A stretch of DNA of 64,000 bases from Polynucleobacter paneuropaeus (GTDB taxonomy: Bacteria > Pseudomonadota > Gammaproteobacteria > Burkholderiales > Burkholderiaceae), in contig NZ_CP030085.1 in NCBI RefSeq assembly GCF_003261235.1, forward strand, positions 849,454 through 913,453, given 5' to 3'. Every line of letters starts with the position of its first letter. Position 1 is the first letter of the stretch. Shown here piece after piece: positions 8,609 through 17,369 of the stretch. Position numbers and translations under genes: made by a program. The notes under the pieces are model-generated. The model was not told the origin of the DNA, searched no databases, and saw only the letters and a list, made by a program, of their open reading frames with translations.

Positions 8609-10030
8609 ATGCTGCAAATTTATAACACCCTAAGCCGCTCAAAAGAGGTCTTTAAGCCGATTGAGTCGGGCAAGGTCAAGATTTACGTCTGTGGCATGAC
8701 GGTCTATGATTTTTGCCATATCGGCCACGCTCGCGTCATGATCGTATTTGATATGGTCGTTCGCTGGCTTCGGGCTAGCGGCTACGAGGTGCTCTACGTT
8801 CGCAATATCACCGATATCGACGACAAGATCATTAACCGTGCAATCGAGAATAAAGAATCCATTGCAGCTTTAACCAGTCGCCTTATTGATGCTATGCGTG
8901 CTGACTCTGATAGCTTGGGATTAATGCATCCTGATCAAGAGCCACGTGCCACCGAATTTATTGGGCAGATGCAAGGCATGATTAGCCGTCTGATTGAGCA
9001 AGAGTTGGCTTATCAAGCTGATGATGGCGATGTGAATTTTGCAGTGCGATTGTTTCCAGGTTACGGTAAATTGTCAGGCAAGAGTTTGGATGAACTCCAA
9101 GCAGGTGAGCGCGTGACTATTGTTGGAACCAAACGTGATCCACACGATTTTGTGTTGTGGAAGAGTGCTAAGCCTGAAGAGCCGGCAGATACTCGGTGGC
9201 AATCTCCATGGGGTGAGGGTAGACCAGGTTGGCATATTGAATGCTCAGCCATGTCTTGCGATCTGCTCGGCGAACATTTTGATATTCATGGTGGTGGGTC
9301 AGATCTCCAGTTTCCGCATCATGAGAATGAGATTGCCCAAAGCGAAGGCGCTTTATACGGTAAAGGTCGCGCTCCAAGTGATGAGCCTTTTGTACATTAC
9401 TGGATGCATAACGGCCACATTCGGGTTAATGAAGAAAAGATGTCTAAGTCTTTGGGTAACTTCTTTCTGATTCGCGATGTTCTGAAAACCTATGATCCTG
9501 AAGTACTCCGTTTCTTTATGTTGAGAGCCCATTACCGCAGCCCAATTAATTACAGCGATGCTCAATTAGATGAAGCTCATGCCGGTTTAGTGCGCCTCTA
9601 CACTGCATTAGCCCATACCCCATCAAGTGATATTGCCATTGATATAGAGTCTACTTGGGTACAGCGTTTTAACGCTGCCATGAATGATGATTTCAATACG
9701 CCTGAGGCAATTGCAGTACTTTTTGATCTGGCAAGTGAAATTAATCGTGCAAACGGCAAAGAGAAAGACCAACTTGCCAATACTTTGCGCTCTTTAGCTG
9801 GAAGTTTGAATTTTTTACAACGCGAGCCCAATCAATTTTTACAGGCCGGTGCGCGCCATACTGAGAGTGGTTTGAGTGTAGAGCGGATCGAGCTGCAAAT
9901 TACTGCAAGAGCAAATGCGAAGCAGGCAAAAGATTTTGCAAAAGCGGATGGGATTCGTAAGCAATTACTAGAGCAGGGTGTCGTGCTAGAAGATAAACCT
10001 GGCGGTATTACAGAATGGCGCAGACTGTAA
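8609..10030 (+). CDS. cysS: Cysteinyl-tRNA synthetase
   Basis: Class I aminoacyl-tRNA synthetase charging tRNA-Cys. Seen: the first zinc-binding Cys in IYVCGMTVYD, the HIGH motif (FCHIGHARV), further zinc ligands in WHIECSAMS and FPHHENEIAQSE, and KMSKSLGNF. The 473 residues are full length, ending in the small anticodon-recognition region (KPGGITEWRRL). It is divergent from the TPR lipoprotein and its stop is followed immediately by the GTG start of the glycosylase gene. Confidence 0.98.
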   Translation: MLQIYNTLSRSKEVFKPIESGKVKIYVCGMTVYDFCHIGHARVMIVFDMVVRWLRASGYEVLYVRNITDIDDKIINRAIENKESIAALTSRLIDAMRADSDSLGLMHPDQEPRATEFIGQMQGMISRLIEQELAYQADDGDVNFAVRLFPGYGKLSGKSLDELQAGERVTIVGTKRDPHDFVLWKSAKPEEPADTRWQSPWGEGRPGWHIECSAMSCDLLGEHFDIHGGGSDLQFPHHENEIAQSEGALYGKGRAPSDEPFVHYWMHNGHIRVNEEKMSKSLGNFFLIRDVLKTYDPEVLRFFMLRAHYRSPINYSDAQLDEAHAGLVRLYTALAHTPSSDIAIDIESTWVQRFNAAMNDDFNTPEAIAVLFDLASEINRANGKEKDQLANTLRSLAGSLNFLQREPNQFLQAGARHTESGLSVERIELQITARANAKQAKDFAKADGIRKQLLEQGVVLEDKPGGITEWRRL

Positions 10031-10684
10031 GTGACTAAATCAAGCGAAGTCATTCTGGAAGCAGTTGCTCCGCATTATTGGGAACAAGCTTGTAAAGAGT
10101 TAATGAAAAATGATCGGATCATGCGCAAACTGATTCCGAAGTTCGGCACTGGTTTCTTGATGACACGTGGTGATCCATTTGTTACCTTGGCAAGATCGAT
10201 TGTTGGTCAGCAGATTTCAGTATCTGCAGCTCAAGCGGTATGGGATCGGGTGGTGATTGCTGCAAAAAAGAAGATCAATCCGAAAAATATTCTGGCTCTT
10301 ACTGTGGAAGAATTACGAACTGCTGGTTTATCTGGACGTAAGGTTGAATATATTCAGGATCTTGCAGACCATTTTGTGTCTGGCCGATTGCATGCCAATC
10401 AATGGAAAGACATGGATGATGAGTCCGTCATTAAGGAGCTCAGTGAAATTCGGGGTATCGGCCGCTGGACAGCGGAGATGTTCCTCATCTTTAATCTGAC
10501 CCGACCCAATATTCTTCCTCTCGATGACATTGGGCTGATTAAGGCTATTTCTATCAATTATTTCAGTGGTGAGCCTGTCAGCCGTCATGAGGCCAGAGAG
10601 GTAGCTGCCAATTGGGCCCCCTGGCGCACGGTAGCAACGTGGTATTTATGGCGAAGTATCGACCCCATTCCGGTTGAATACTAA
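10031..10684 (+). CDS. alkA: DNA-3-methyladenine glycosylase II-type (HhH-GPD) protein
   Basis: Base-excision repair glycosylase. The all-helical core shows LARSIVGQQISVSAAQAVW, a helix-hairpin-helix in IRGIGRWTAEMFLIF, and a catalytic Asp in LPLDDIG. At 217 residues it lacks the N-terminal domain of E. coli AlkA and matches the shorter single-domain form common in bacteria. It starts with GTG at 10031 directly after the cysS stop, so it is likely co-translated with cysS. The alkA symbol is used for the family; exact substrate range is not readable from sequence. Confidence 0.85.
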   Translation: MTKSSEVILEAVAPHYWEQACKELMKNDRIMRKLIPKFGTGFLMTRGDPFVTLARSIVGQQISVSAAQAVWDRVVIAAKKKINPKNILALTVEELRTAGLSGRKVEYIQDLADHFVSGRLHANQWKDMDDESVIKELSEIRGIGRWTAEMFLIFNLTRPNILPLDDIGLIKAISINYFSGEPVSRHEAREVAANWAPWRTVATWYLWRSIDPIPVEY

Positions 10685-10693
10685 AATCACTGT

Positions 10694-11665
10694 ATGAAGA
10701 CCACTTTTCTAGATTTTGAGCAGTCGATTGCCGAACTCGAATCCAAGATTGAGGAATTGCGTTTTGTGCAGGATGAATCATCGGTAGATATTTCCGATGA
10801 AATTAAAACGCTCTCAGAAAAAAGTCTGCAACTGACCAAAGAGGTCTACGAGAACCTCACCCCTTGGCAAGTCTCTCAAGTTGCCCGCCATCCCCAAAGA
10901 CCTTACACCTTAGATTACGTTACTGCACTCTTCACAGACTTTCATGAGCTACATGGCGATCGCAGCTTTGCTGATGATCAATCGATCATTGCTGGCTTAG
11001 CCAGATTTGATGGTCGTGCTTGTATGGTGATTGGTCATCAAAAGGGTAGAGATACCAAAGAGCGTGCATTGCGAAACTTTGGCATGAGTCGTCCGGAGGG
11101 TTATCGCAAAGCGATGCGCTTGATGCGCTTAGCTGAAAAATTTGGTTTACCAGTATTTACCTTTGTTGATACGCCTGGGGCATTTCCAGGTATTGATGCT
11201 GAAGAGCGCAATCAATCTGAAGCAATTGGACACAATCTCTATGTGCAAGCCGAACTTGAAGTACCTATTATTAGTACCATCATTGGTGAGGGTGGTTCTG
11301 GTGGCGCTTTAGCGATTGCCATGGGCGATCAAGTGCTGATGCTCCAAAATTCAACCTATTCAGTGATCTCGCCAGAAGGCTGTGCGTCGATTTTATGGAA
11401 GACGGCGGATAAAGCGCCTGAAGCAGCAGAGCAACTGGGCTTAACCGCCCAAAGACTGAAAATGTTGGGCTTAATTGACAAGATTGTTCCTGAACCCATT
11501 GGGGGTGCACATCGTGATTACGATGTGATGATGAGCCATATGCGCAAAGCTTTATCTGAATCTTTAAAAACCTTCGATGGTATGAAAGTGGAGGCCTTGT
11601 TAGAGCGCCGCCATGAACGCTTGATGAGCTATGGCAAATTCAAGGAAATCACCCCAAAGCCCTAA
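10694..11665 (+). CDS. accA: Acetyl-CoA carboxylase carboxyltransferase subunit alpha
   Basis: Alpha subunit of the carboxyltransferase that makes malonyl-CoA for fatty acid synthesis; it works with AccD, AccB and AccC, which are not in this window. The family start MKTTFLDFEQSIAELESKIEEL and the crotonase-like core FTFVDTPGAFPGIDAEERNQSE and IIGEGGSGGALAIAMGD are clear. 323 residues is standard. The 3' end overlaps the tilS start by 35 bases. Confidence 0.98.
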   Translation: MKTTFLDFEQSIAELESKIEELRFVQDESSVDISDEIKTLSEKSLQLTKEVYENLTPWQVSQVARHPQRPYTLDYVTALFTDFHELHGDRSFADDQSIIAGLARFDGRACMVIGHQKGRDTKERALRNFGMSRPEGYRKAMRLMRLAEKFGLPVFTFVDTPGAFPGIDAEERNQSEAIGHNLYVQAELEVPIISTIIGEGGSGGALAIAMGDQVLMLQNSTYSVISPEGCASILWKTADKAPEAAEQLGLTAQRLKMLGLIDKIVPEPIGGAHRDYDVMMSHMRKALSESLKTFDGMKVEALLERRHERLMSYGKFKEITPKP

Positions 11666-12959
11666 GCCTGGAAAACGGATCGCGGTTGCCCTCAGTGGTG
11701 GTCTCGATTCCGTTGTCTTGCTCGATACTGTATGCAAAGCACAAGCATTTCAGTCACAGAATATTGAAGAAATTTGGGCATTGCATATTCATCATGGTTT
11801 ACAAAAACCAGCCGATGAATGGCTTGAGTTTTGCGAAAAACTCACTGCTCAGTATCAAAAGAAAAAATATCCAGTCGCTTTCGACTTTCGTCTCCTGCAC
11901 CTAATTCCTTCAGCCGAGGGGAATATTGAGGCTAGAGCCAGAACAGCTCGCTATGAAGCACTCGCTGATTTATGTGCCGAGCATCAAATCGAAGATCTAT
12001 TACTTGCTCACCATCAAAATGATCAGGCTGAGACAGTGCTCTTGCAATTGTTGCGCGGTGCTGGTGTTGCAGGCTTATCAGCAATGCCTAGTGAGCGGAT
12101 GATCAGTGCAGATCAAGGCCCTATTACGATTTGGCGACCTTTATTAGGGGAGAGCAGGGAAGCGCTTGAAGCCTATGCAAAGGCGAATCAGTTGAAATGG
12201 ATTGAAGATCCTAGCAATCAATCGACTCGCTATCGTCGTAATGCGATTCGTAAAGACATTATTCCGCGCTTGGGAAAAATTCAGCCAGAAGCGATTGCCA
12301 ATTTGGCTCGTAGTGCGCAACTTCTGGGTGATGCACAATTCCTACTAGATCGTCTCGCTCAAGCAGATGGCAAAACGATTCTGAATCAAGACCATCTCCA
12401 ACTTAAGCCTCTCCTTGAATTACACAAGCATGATTTACCTGCAGCAAATAATGTGCTGCGCTATTGGCTCAAGCTACAGAACTTAGCTATGCCATCGCAA
12501 GAGCGTCTTCAATCCTGGTGGAGTGATCTTCAAACAGTTGGGGCCAATACCCAGCTGAAGTGGTTACATGATGATCATGAGATCGTACTTTGGCGTGGTC
12601 AACTTAGCGTTGTCAAAATGCAAGAGCAGCACACTGCAGGGCAATGGGTTTTTACACCGCTACCGTTAAGAAGTAAAACCCTGGGTTTATCGCTAGAGTG
12701 GGTGAATCAGGCTAAGGCGTCTGGCAGCATTGAGGAGAAGCAACGTTCGGGTGCGGAGCGCTTGCAACTCAAATCCAAGACGCCGCGTAAAACACTCAAA
12801 AATCTCTTTCAAGAAAACGCCATTCCACCCTGGCAAAGGCAGGCGCCCTTACTCTTTATTGATGGGCAATTAATCGCTGTAGCGGGCTTGGGTGTGAGCT
12901 TCCCCCATCTCATCGGGAGCGGCAAAAGGGTTTTGCCCGAGTGGCAGCCGGCTCAGTAG
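11631..12959 (+). CDS. tilS: tRNA(Ile)-lysidine synthase
   Basis: Converts C34 of the CAU-anticodon tRNA-Ile to lysidine using ATP and lysine, allowing AUA decoding. The PP-loop motif SGGLDSVVLLD lies near residue 25 and ARTARYEALADLC plus LLAHHQNDQAETVLLQLLRGAG follow. A TilS C-terminal domain (RSGAERLQLKSKTPRKTLKNLFQE) is present. Length 442. It starts within the accA coding sequence (35-base overlap, different frame), which suggests coupling. Confidence 0.95.
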   Translation: MANSRKSPQSPKPGKRIAVALSGGLDSVVLLDTVCKAQAFQSQNIEEIWALHIHHGLQKPADEWLEFCEKLTAQYQKKKYPVAFDFRLLHLIPSAEGNIEARARTARYEALADLCAEHQIEDLLLAHHQNDQAETVLLQLLRGAGVAGLSAMPSERMISADQGPITIWRPLLGESREALEAYAKANQLKWIEDPSNQSTRYRRNAIRKDIIPRLGKIQPEAIANLARSAQLLGDAQFLLDRLAQADGKTILNQDHLQLKPLLELHKHDLPAANNVLRYWLKLQNLAMPSQERLQSWWSDLQTVGANTQLKWLHDDHEIVLWRGQLSVVKMQEQHTAGQWVFTPLPLRSKTLGLSLEWVNQAKASGSIEEKQRSGAERLQLKSKTPRKTLKNLFQENAIPPWQRQAPLLFIDGQLIAVAGLGVSFPHLIGSGKRVLPEWQPAQ

Positions 12960-13011
12960 CTTCAAAACCTAGTAAAATAGACCCTTTACACATACGGTTA
13001 TAAACGGTTTT

Positions 13012-14262
13012 ATGGCTTTAATTGTTCACAAATATGGTGGTACCTCGATGGGCTCGGTAGAGCGCATCCAGAACGTGGCCAAACGCGTCGCCAAATGGAT
13101 ACGTGCGGGCCATCAAGTTGTCGTAGTCCCTTCTGCAATGTCTGGAGAGACTAATCGTCTTCTGGGCTTGGCCAAAGACATTAATCCTGATTCTCATCCG
13201 CGCGAATTAGATCAAATCGCCTCAACCGGAGAGCAAGTCAGCTCTGGTTTACTCGCCTTAGCATTGCTTAAAGAAGGTATTGATGCGATTAGCTATGCTG
13301 GTTGGCAGGTAACGATTCATACGGACTCTGCATTTACTAAGGCCCGTATTATGGGCATTGATGATAAAAAAATTCTAGCCGATCTCAATGCCGGTAAAGC
13401 AGTTGTTGTTACTGGATTTCAGGGGGTAGACCCTCAAGGCAATATCACGACACTCGGTCGGGGTGGTTCAGATACCTCAGCTGTAGCAATGGCCGCCGCT
13501 CTCAAAGCTGACGAGTGCTTAATCTATACCGATGTGGATGGTGTCTATACAACGGACCCTCGGGTGTGTGAGGATGCTCGCCGTCTTGATCACATTACCT
13601 TTGAAGAGATGTTAGAGATGGCCAGTTTAGGCTCTAAGGTTTTGCAGATACGCTCAGTTGAGTTTGCAGGCAAGTACAAAGTTAAAACCCGGGTTCTGTC
13701 TTCATTGACAGACCCATTGATGCCGCTTGATCAAGAGATGAAGTCGGGCACCTTAATTACTTTTGAAGAGGACAGCACTATGGAAGCCGCCGTTATTTCC
13801 GGAATTGCTTTTGCACGCGATGAAGCCAAGATTACCGTATTGGGTGTTCCAGATCGACCTGGAATCGCATATCAAATTTTGGGACCAATTGCAGATGCCA
13901 ATATTGATGTCGATATGATTATTCAGAATCAATCCGTGGATGGCATTACTGACTTTACATTCACAGTGCCCCGTGCGGATTATCAAAAAGCCATGGACTT
14001 GTTGAAGAATAAAGTGCAGTCGCATATTCAGGCTAAGGAGATTACTGGCGATCCAAAAGTTTCTAAAGTCTCGGTAGTGGGCGTTGGTATGCGTTCGCAC
14101 GTTGGCGTGGCTAGCAAAATGTTCCGCACCTTATCGGAAGAGGGCATCAATATTCTGATGATCTCTACCAGTGAAATCAAAATCTCAGTCGTATTGGATG
14201 AGAAATACCTAGAATTAGCCGTTAGAGCTCTGCACAAGGCATTTGAGCTAGATCAGCAGTAA
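13012..14262 (+). CDS. lysC: Aspartate kinase
   Basis: Phosphorylates aspartate, entry to lysine, threonine and methionine synthesis. N-terminal kinase motif VHKYGGTSMGSVERI, substrate region VVTGFQGVDPQGNITTLGRGGSDTSA, and two C-terminal ACT domains (about residues 265-340 and 345-416) typical of feedback-regulated enzymes. The 416 residues match the betaproteobacterial single enzyme. It stands alone, followed by tRNA-Ser. Confidence 0.97.
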   Translation: MALIVHKYGGTSMGSVERIQNVAKRVAKWIRAGHQVVVVPSAMSGETNRLLGLAKDINPDSHPRELDQIASTGEQVSSGLLALALLKEGIDAISYAGWQVTIHTDSAFTKARIMGIDDKKILADLNAGKAVVVTGFQGVDPQGNITTLGRGGSDTSAVAMAAALKADECLIYTDVDGVYTTDPRVCEDARRLDHITFEEMLEMASLGSKVLQIRSVEFAGKYKVKTRVLSSLTDPLMPLDQEMKSGTLITFEEDSTMEAAVISGIAFARDEAKITVLGVPDRPGIAYQILGPIADANIDVDMIIQNQSVDGITDFTFTVPRADYQKAMDLLKNKVQSHIQAKEITGDPKVSKVSVVGVGMRSHVGVASKMFRTLSEEGINILMISTSEIKISVVLDEKYLELAVRALHKAFELDQQ

Positions 14263-14325
14263 GTTCCGTATTTAGCGGTTATCCGTTAAACTGTGTGCGC
14301 TTTAGAAGTTCGTTTTATGAAATAC

Positions 14326-14420
14326 GGAGACGTGGCCGAGCTGGTCGAAGGCACTCCCCTGCTAAGGGAGCATCGGGGCTAAAACTCTGATCGGAGGTTC
14401 GAATCCTCTCGTCTCCGCCA
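14326..14420 (+). tRNA. tRNA-Ser(GCU)
   Basis: Complete class II tRNA with a long variable arm. Acceptor GGAGACG (14326-14332) pairs with CGTCTCC (14410-14416), G is the discriminator and CCA is encoded at 14418-14420. The anticodon stem CTCCC/GGGAG encloses CTGCTAA, so the anticodon is GCT at 14361-14363 and reads AGC/AGU serine codons. T-loop GGTTCGAATCC is intact. Confidence 0.97.
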
Positions 14421-14509
14421 AGGATTCATTGAAGAAAACGGGCATTGAGCCCATTTTGCGGGCATTTCAGGGTAGCTTTTGTGACAGGCTTCCCATTTTT
14501 TCCTTGATA

Positions 14510-16045
14510 ATGAGCCCCATGGCTGTTTATCTCTCGTTTATACGTCTTGTAGCTTTGTTGGGCATTGTGATTGCCGGCCTCTTCGGTTGCGCAGCTGGCC
14601 CCGACTTTAAGGAGCCTCCTGCTCCAAAAGTTTCTCGTTATACCGAAAAGCCTATTCCGACTAAATTGGCTACTGCACCAGATGTTCCTGGTGGTACACA
14701 GCAAGAGCTAGAGGAGAATGGCGATATTCCTGCGCAATGGTGGGCTTTGTACAAGTCACCAGAACTAGAAGCGCTGATTCAGAAAGCTTTAGAACAAAAT
14801 CCCACACTTGGTGCAGCGGATGCCGCCTTGCGTTCTGCCCAGCAAAATCTGTATGCGCAAATTGGCGGACAGTACTTTCCAGCATTTAGTTTGAATGGTT
14901 CAGGATCAAGACAGCAGGTGCCACCTGCTGCTTACGGACAAACCGGGCCTACCAGTATTTATAACTTGTATAACGCCAACGTGGGTGTCACTTATAAATT
15001 AGACGTCTTTGGTGGTGCGCGCCGAACTGTAGAAAGTGCCAGAGCGCAAGCTGAGTATCAGCAATATCAACTAGAGGGCGCATACCTCTCTCTGACCTCA
15101 AATATTGTGACCTCTGCAGTTAAAGAGGCGGCCCTAGAAGCTCAACTCAAAGCGACCCAAGAAATTTTAGATTCACAGAAAAAACAGGCGGCTATTACTG
15201 AAAAACAGTTGATCATCGGTACGGCATCCAAAATTGATGTGTCATCACAAGAAACTTTGGTGTCTACCTCTGAAGTCGACCTGATTAACTACGAAAAGAA
15301 TTTATCCATCATTCGTAATCAGTTGGCGGTGTATGTTGGAGAGCAACCTAGTAGCGCAAACATTACTGCTTTTAATCTAAGTACTCTGAACTTACCAGAA
15401 AAGATCCCTTTGTCTTTACCTTCTAGCTTGGTACGTCAACGTCCAGATGTGAAGGCGGCAGAAGCGAACCTGAAATCAACTAATGCCTTGGTTGGTGTAG
15501 CTACAGCGAACTTATTGCCCCAATTTAATATCACTGGCGCGATAGGCACTGAAGCCCTAACCGCAGGTGCTTTATTTGGCCCCAGTGCTGCCTTATGGTC
15601 TGTAGGTGGGGCAGTGTTTCAGCCCTTATTCCAAGGCGGTCAGTTGATAGCGCAACGTCGTGGTGCAGTAGCCAATTATGAGCAAGCGGTCTATCAATAT
15701 CAAGCTACTGTATTGAGCGCATTCCAGCAGGTAGCAGATGCCTTAAAGGCATTAGAAACCGGGGCAAGAGCCTTGCGCTCAGCTTCTAATGCAGAACGAT
15801 ATGCCTATGAGACTCTCAAGTTATCTGAGATCCAATACAAACTGGGCACTACGAGTTATTTCCAAGTACTTTATTATCAGACTCAATATCAGCAGGCCAA
15901 GATTAAGTCGATACAAGCACAAGCAAACCGATTCGCTGATACTGCCGCCTTATTTGCTGCCCTTGGTGGTGGATGGTGGAATCGGACTGAGCCTGCCTTT
16001 CAACCTAAAGCCAACGTAAACGAAAATCAAAATGACACGCCTTGA
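14510..16045 (+). CDS. RND efflux outer membrane factor (NodT/OprM family lipoprotein)
   Basis: TolC-like outer membrane channel of a tripartite efflux system. A signal segment with lipobox LFGC is followed by GPDFKEPPAPKV, the usual start of the mature OprM-type lipoprotein, and two long OEP repeats (VTYKLDVFGGARRTVESARAQAEYQ; LVRQRPDVKAAEANL, here shown in part by DVFGGARRT and RQRPDVKAAEA). The frame opens at 14429 but the start at 14510 gives a normal signal length (lipid Cys27); 14519 is also possible. Genes for the adaptor and pump follow, with a 14-base overlap to the adaptor. Drug or substrate cannot be predicted. Confidence 0.88.
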   Translation: MSPMAVYLSFIRLVALLGIVIAGLFGCAAGPDFKEPPAPKVSRYTEKPIPTKLATAPDVPGGTQQELEENGDIPAQWWALYKSPELEALIQKALEQNPTLGAADAALRSAQQNLYAQIGGQYFPAFSLNGSGSRQQVPPAAYGQTGPTSIYNLYNANVGVTYKLDVFGGARRTVESARAQAEYQQYQLEGAYLSLTSNIVTSAVKEAALEAQLKATQEILDSQKKQAAITEKQLIIGTASKIDVSSQETLVSTSEVDLINYEKNLSIIRNQLAVYVGEQPSSANITAFNLSTLNLPEKIPLSLPSSLVRQRPDVKAAEANLKSTNALVGVATANLLPQFNITGAIGTEALTAGALFGPSAALWSVGGAVFQPLFQGGQLIAQRRGAVANYEQAVYQYQATVLSAFQQVADALKALETGARALRSASNAERYAYETLKLSEIQYKLGTTSYFQVLYYQTQYQQAKIKSIQAQANRFADTAALFAALGGGWWNRTEPAFQPKANVNENQNDTP

Positions 16046-17366
16046 AACACTAAAGCTTCGATTGATTACGCTCGCCAAGCAGGCGCAAGCCTGGGTAATC
16101 CAGCAATGGACAGTTTGGCATATGCAAGAGCGTCTGCAGAAAATCAAAGATGATGTTGATGGTCTGATAGGGCGACTTAAGGCGCGTTTTAAGAATACCC
16201 GCGCTTACGCAAAACTGATGGCATTGCCCGAGATGGAAAGACGAATGGTCATCATGTTGATCGGGGTCTTCTTGCTGCTAGGTCTGATTTTTGCTTTCAA
16301 TCAGTTAAAAACCTTCATGATTAAGCAGTATATTTCTGGGATGGGCATGCCCCCTCAGTCTGTTTCTACCATGGTTGCAAAAGCGGATGTCTGGCAACCT
16401 AAACTCACCAGCGTAGGCAGTGTTCGTGCTTATCGGGGCGTTGATTTGAGCACAGAAATCGGGGGCTTGGTAGTCAACGTCCCTGTTCAATCTGGAGTCG
16501 ACGTAAAAGAGGGAGATTTACTGGTCAAGCTCAATGATGCCTCAGACGTGGCCCAGTTAAATTCATTAAAAGCTTTGGCTGAATTAGCAAAAGTAATTAA
16601 TGAACGTGATCGTCAGCAGTTGGCTATTCAGGCTATTAGTAAGAATACTTACGATACCTCTAAGGCTGATGCAAAGTCTAAGCAAGCGCAAGTAGAAGCA
16701 CAAACTGCTTTAGTGGCCAAGAAAAATATCAAAGCGCCATTTAGTGGTCGCGTGGGTATCGTCACAATCAATCCAGGTCAATATATCAATCCTGGTGACA
16801 AGCTCATGACCTTGCAGACTCTAGATCCTATTTTTATAGATTTCAATTTGCCCCAAAGTGATGCTGCCAATATTCAGGTTGGGCAATCCATCACTGTGAC
16901 TACCGATGCATTTAAGAATGCGACTTTTGTTGGCAAGATCACTGCTGTCAGTCCTAAGGTAGATACCAATACCCGTAATCTACAAATTGAAGCTCAAATA
17001 GATAATCCAGATAAAAAAGTCTTACCTGGCATGTTTGCTAATGTGAATATTGATGTGGGCAGTCAACTCAGTTTAATTACGGTGCCTCAAACTGCAGTGA
17101 CATACAACCCTTATGGAGCTACCGTATTTATTAGTAAAGACTCTGGCAAGAAAGACAAAGAAGGCAAAACAATCTTCGAGGCTCAGCAAGTATTTGTCAC
17201 TACGGGTCAGACTCGTGGCGACCAGGTGTCTATTCTCAAGGGCTTGGAGGAGGGCGTGACGGTTGTTACGAGTGGTCAGCTCAAGCTTAAAAATGGTAGC
17301 CCTCTGAATATCAACAACACGGTTCAACCTACCAACCTGCCTGATCCTAAGCCACAAGAGCAGTAA
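16032..17366 (+). CDS. RND efflux periplasmic adaptor (membrane fusion protein)
   Basis: Links the inner-membrane pump to the outer-membrane channel. The lipoyl half-motifs (LSTEIGGLVVNVPVQSG and IKAPFSGRVGIVTINPGQYI) flank a short alpha-helical hairpin, followed by beta-barrel segments. A transmembrane helix is at residues 72-89, so the adaptor is anchored by a helix rather than a lipid. Residues 1-70 would be cytoplasmic: a basic, helical stretch not usual in this family. An internal ATG at 16233 (MERRMVIMLIG) would remove it, but the overlap with the upstream gene supports the long form. Confidence 0.88.
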   Translation: MTRLETLKLRLITLAKQAQAWVIQQWTVWHMQERLQKIKDDVDGLIGRLKARFKNTRAYAKLMALPEMERRMVIMLIGVFLLLGLIFAFNQLKTFMIKQYISGMGMPPQSVSTMVAKADVWQPKLTSVGSVRAYRGVDLSTEIGGLVVNVPVQSGVDVKEGDLLVKLNDASDVAQLNSLKALAELAKVINERDRQQLAIQAISKNTYDTSKADAKSKQAQVEAQTALVAKKNIKAPFSGRVGIVTINPGQYINPGDKLMTLQTLDPIFIDFNLPQSDAANIQVGQSITVTTDAFKNATFVGKITAVSPKVDTNTRNLQIEAQIDNPDKKVLPGMFANVNIDVGSQLSLITVPQTAVTYNPYGATVFISKDSGKKDKEGKTIFEAQQVFVTTGQTRGDQVSILKGLEEGVTVVTSGQLKLKNGSPLNINNTVQPTNLPDPKPQEQ

Positions 17367-17369
17367 ACA

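Noticed and set aside
13753..14100. 115-residue ORF antisense to lysC
   Set aside because: Within the ACT-domain coding region of lysC; Asn/Ile/His-rich shadow composition.
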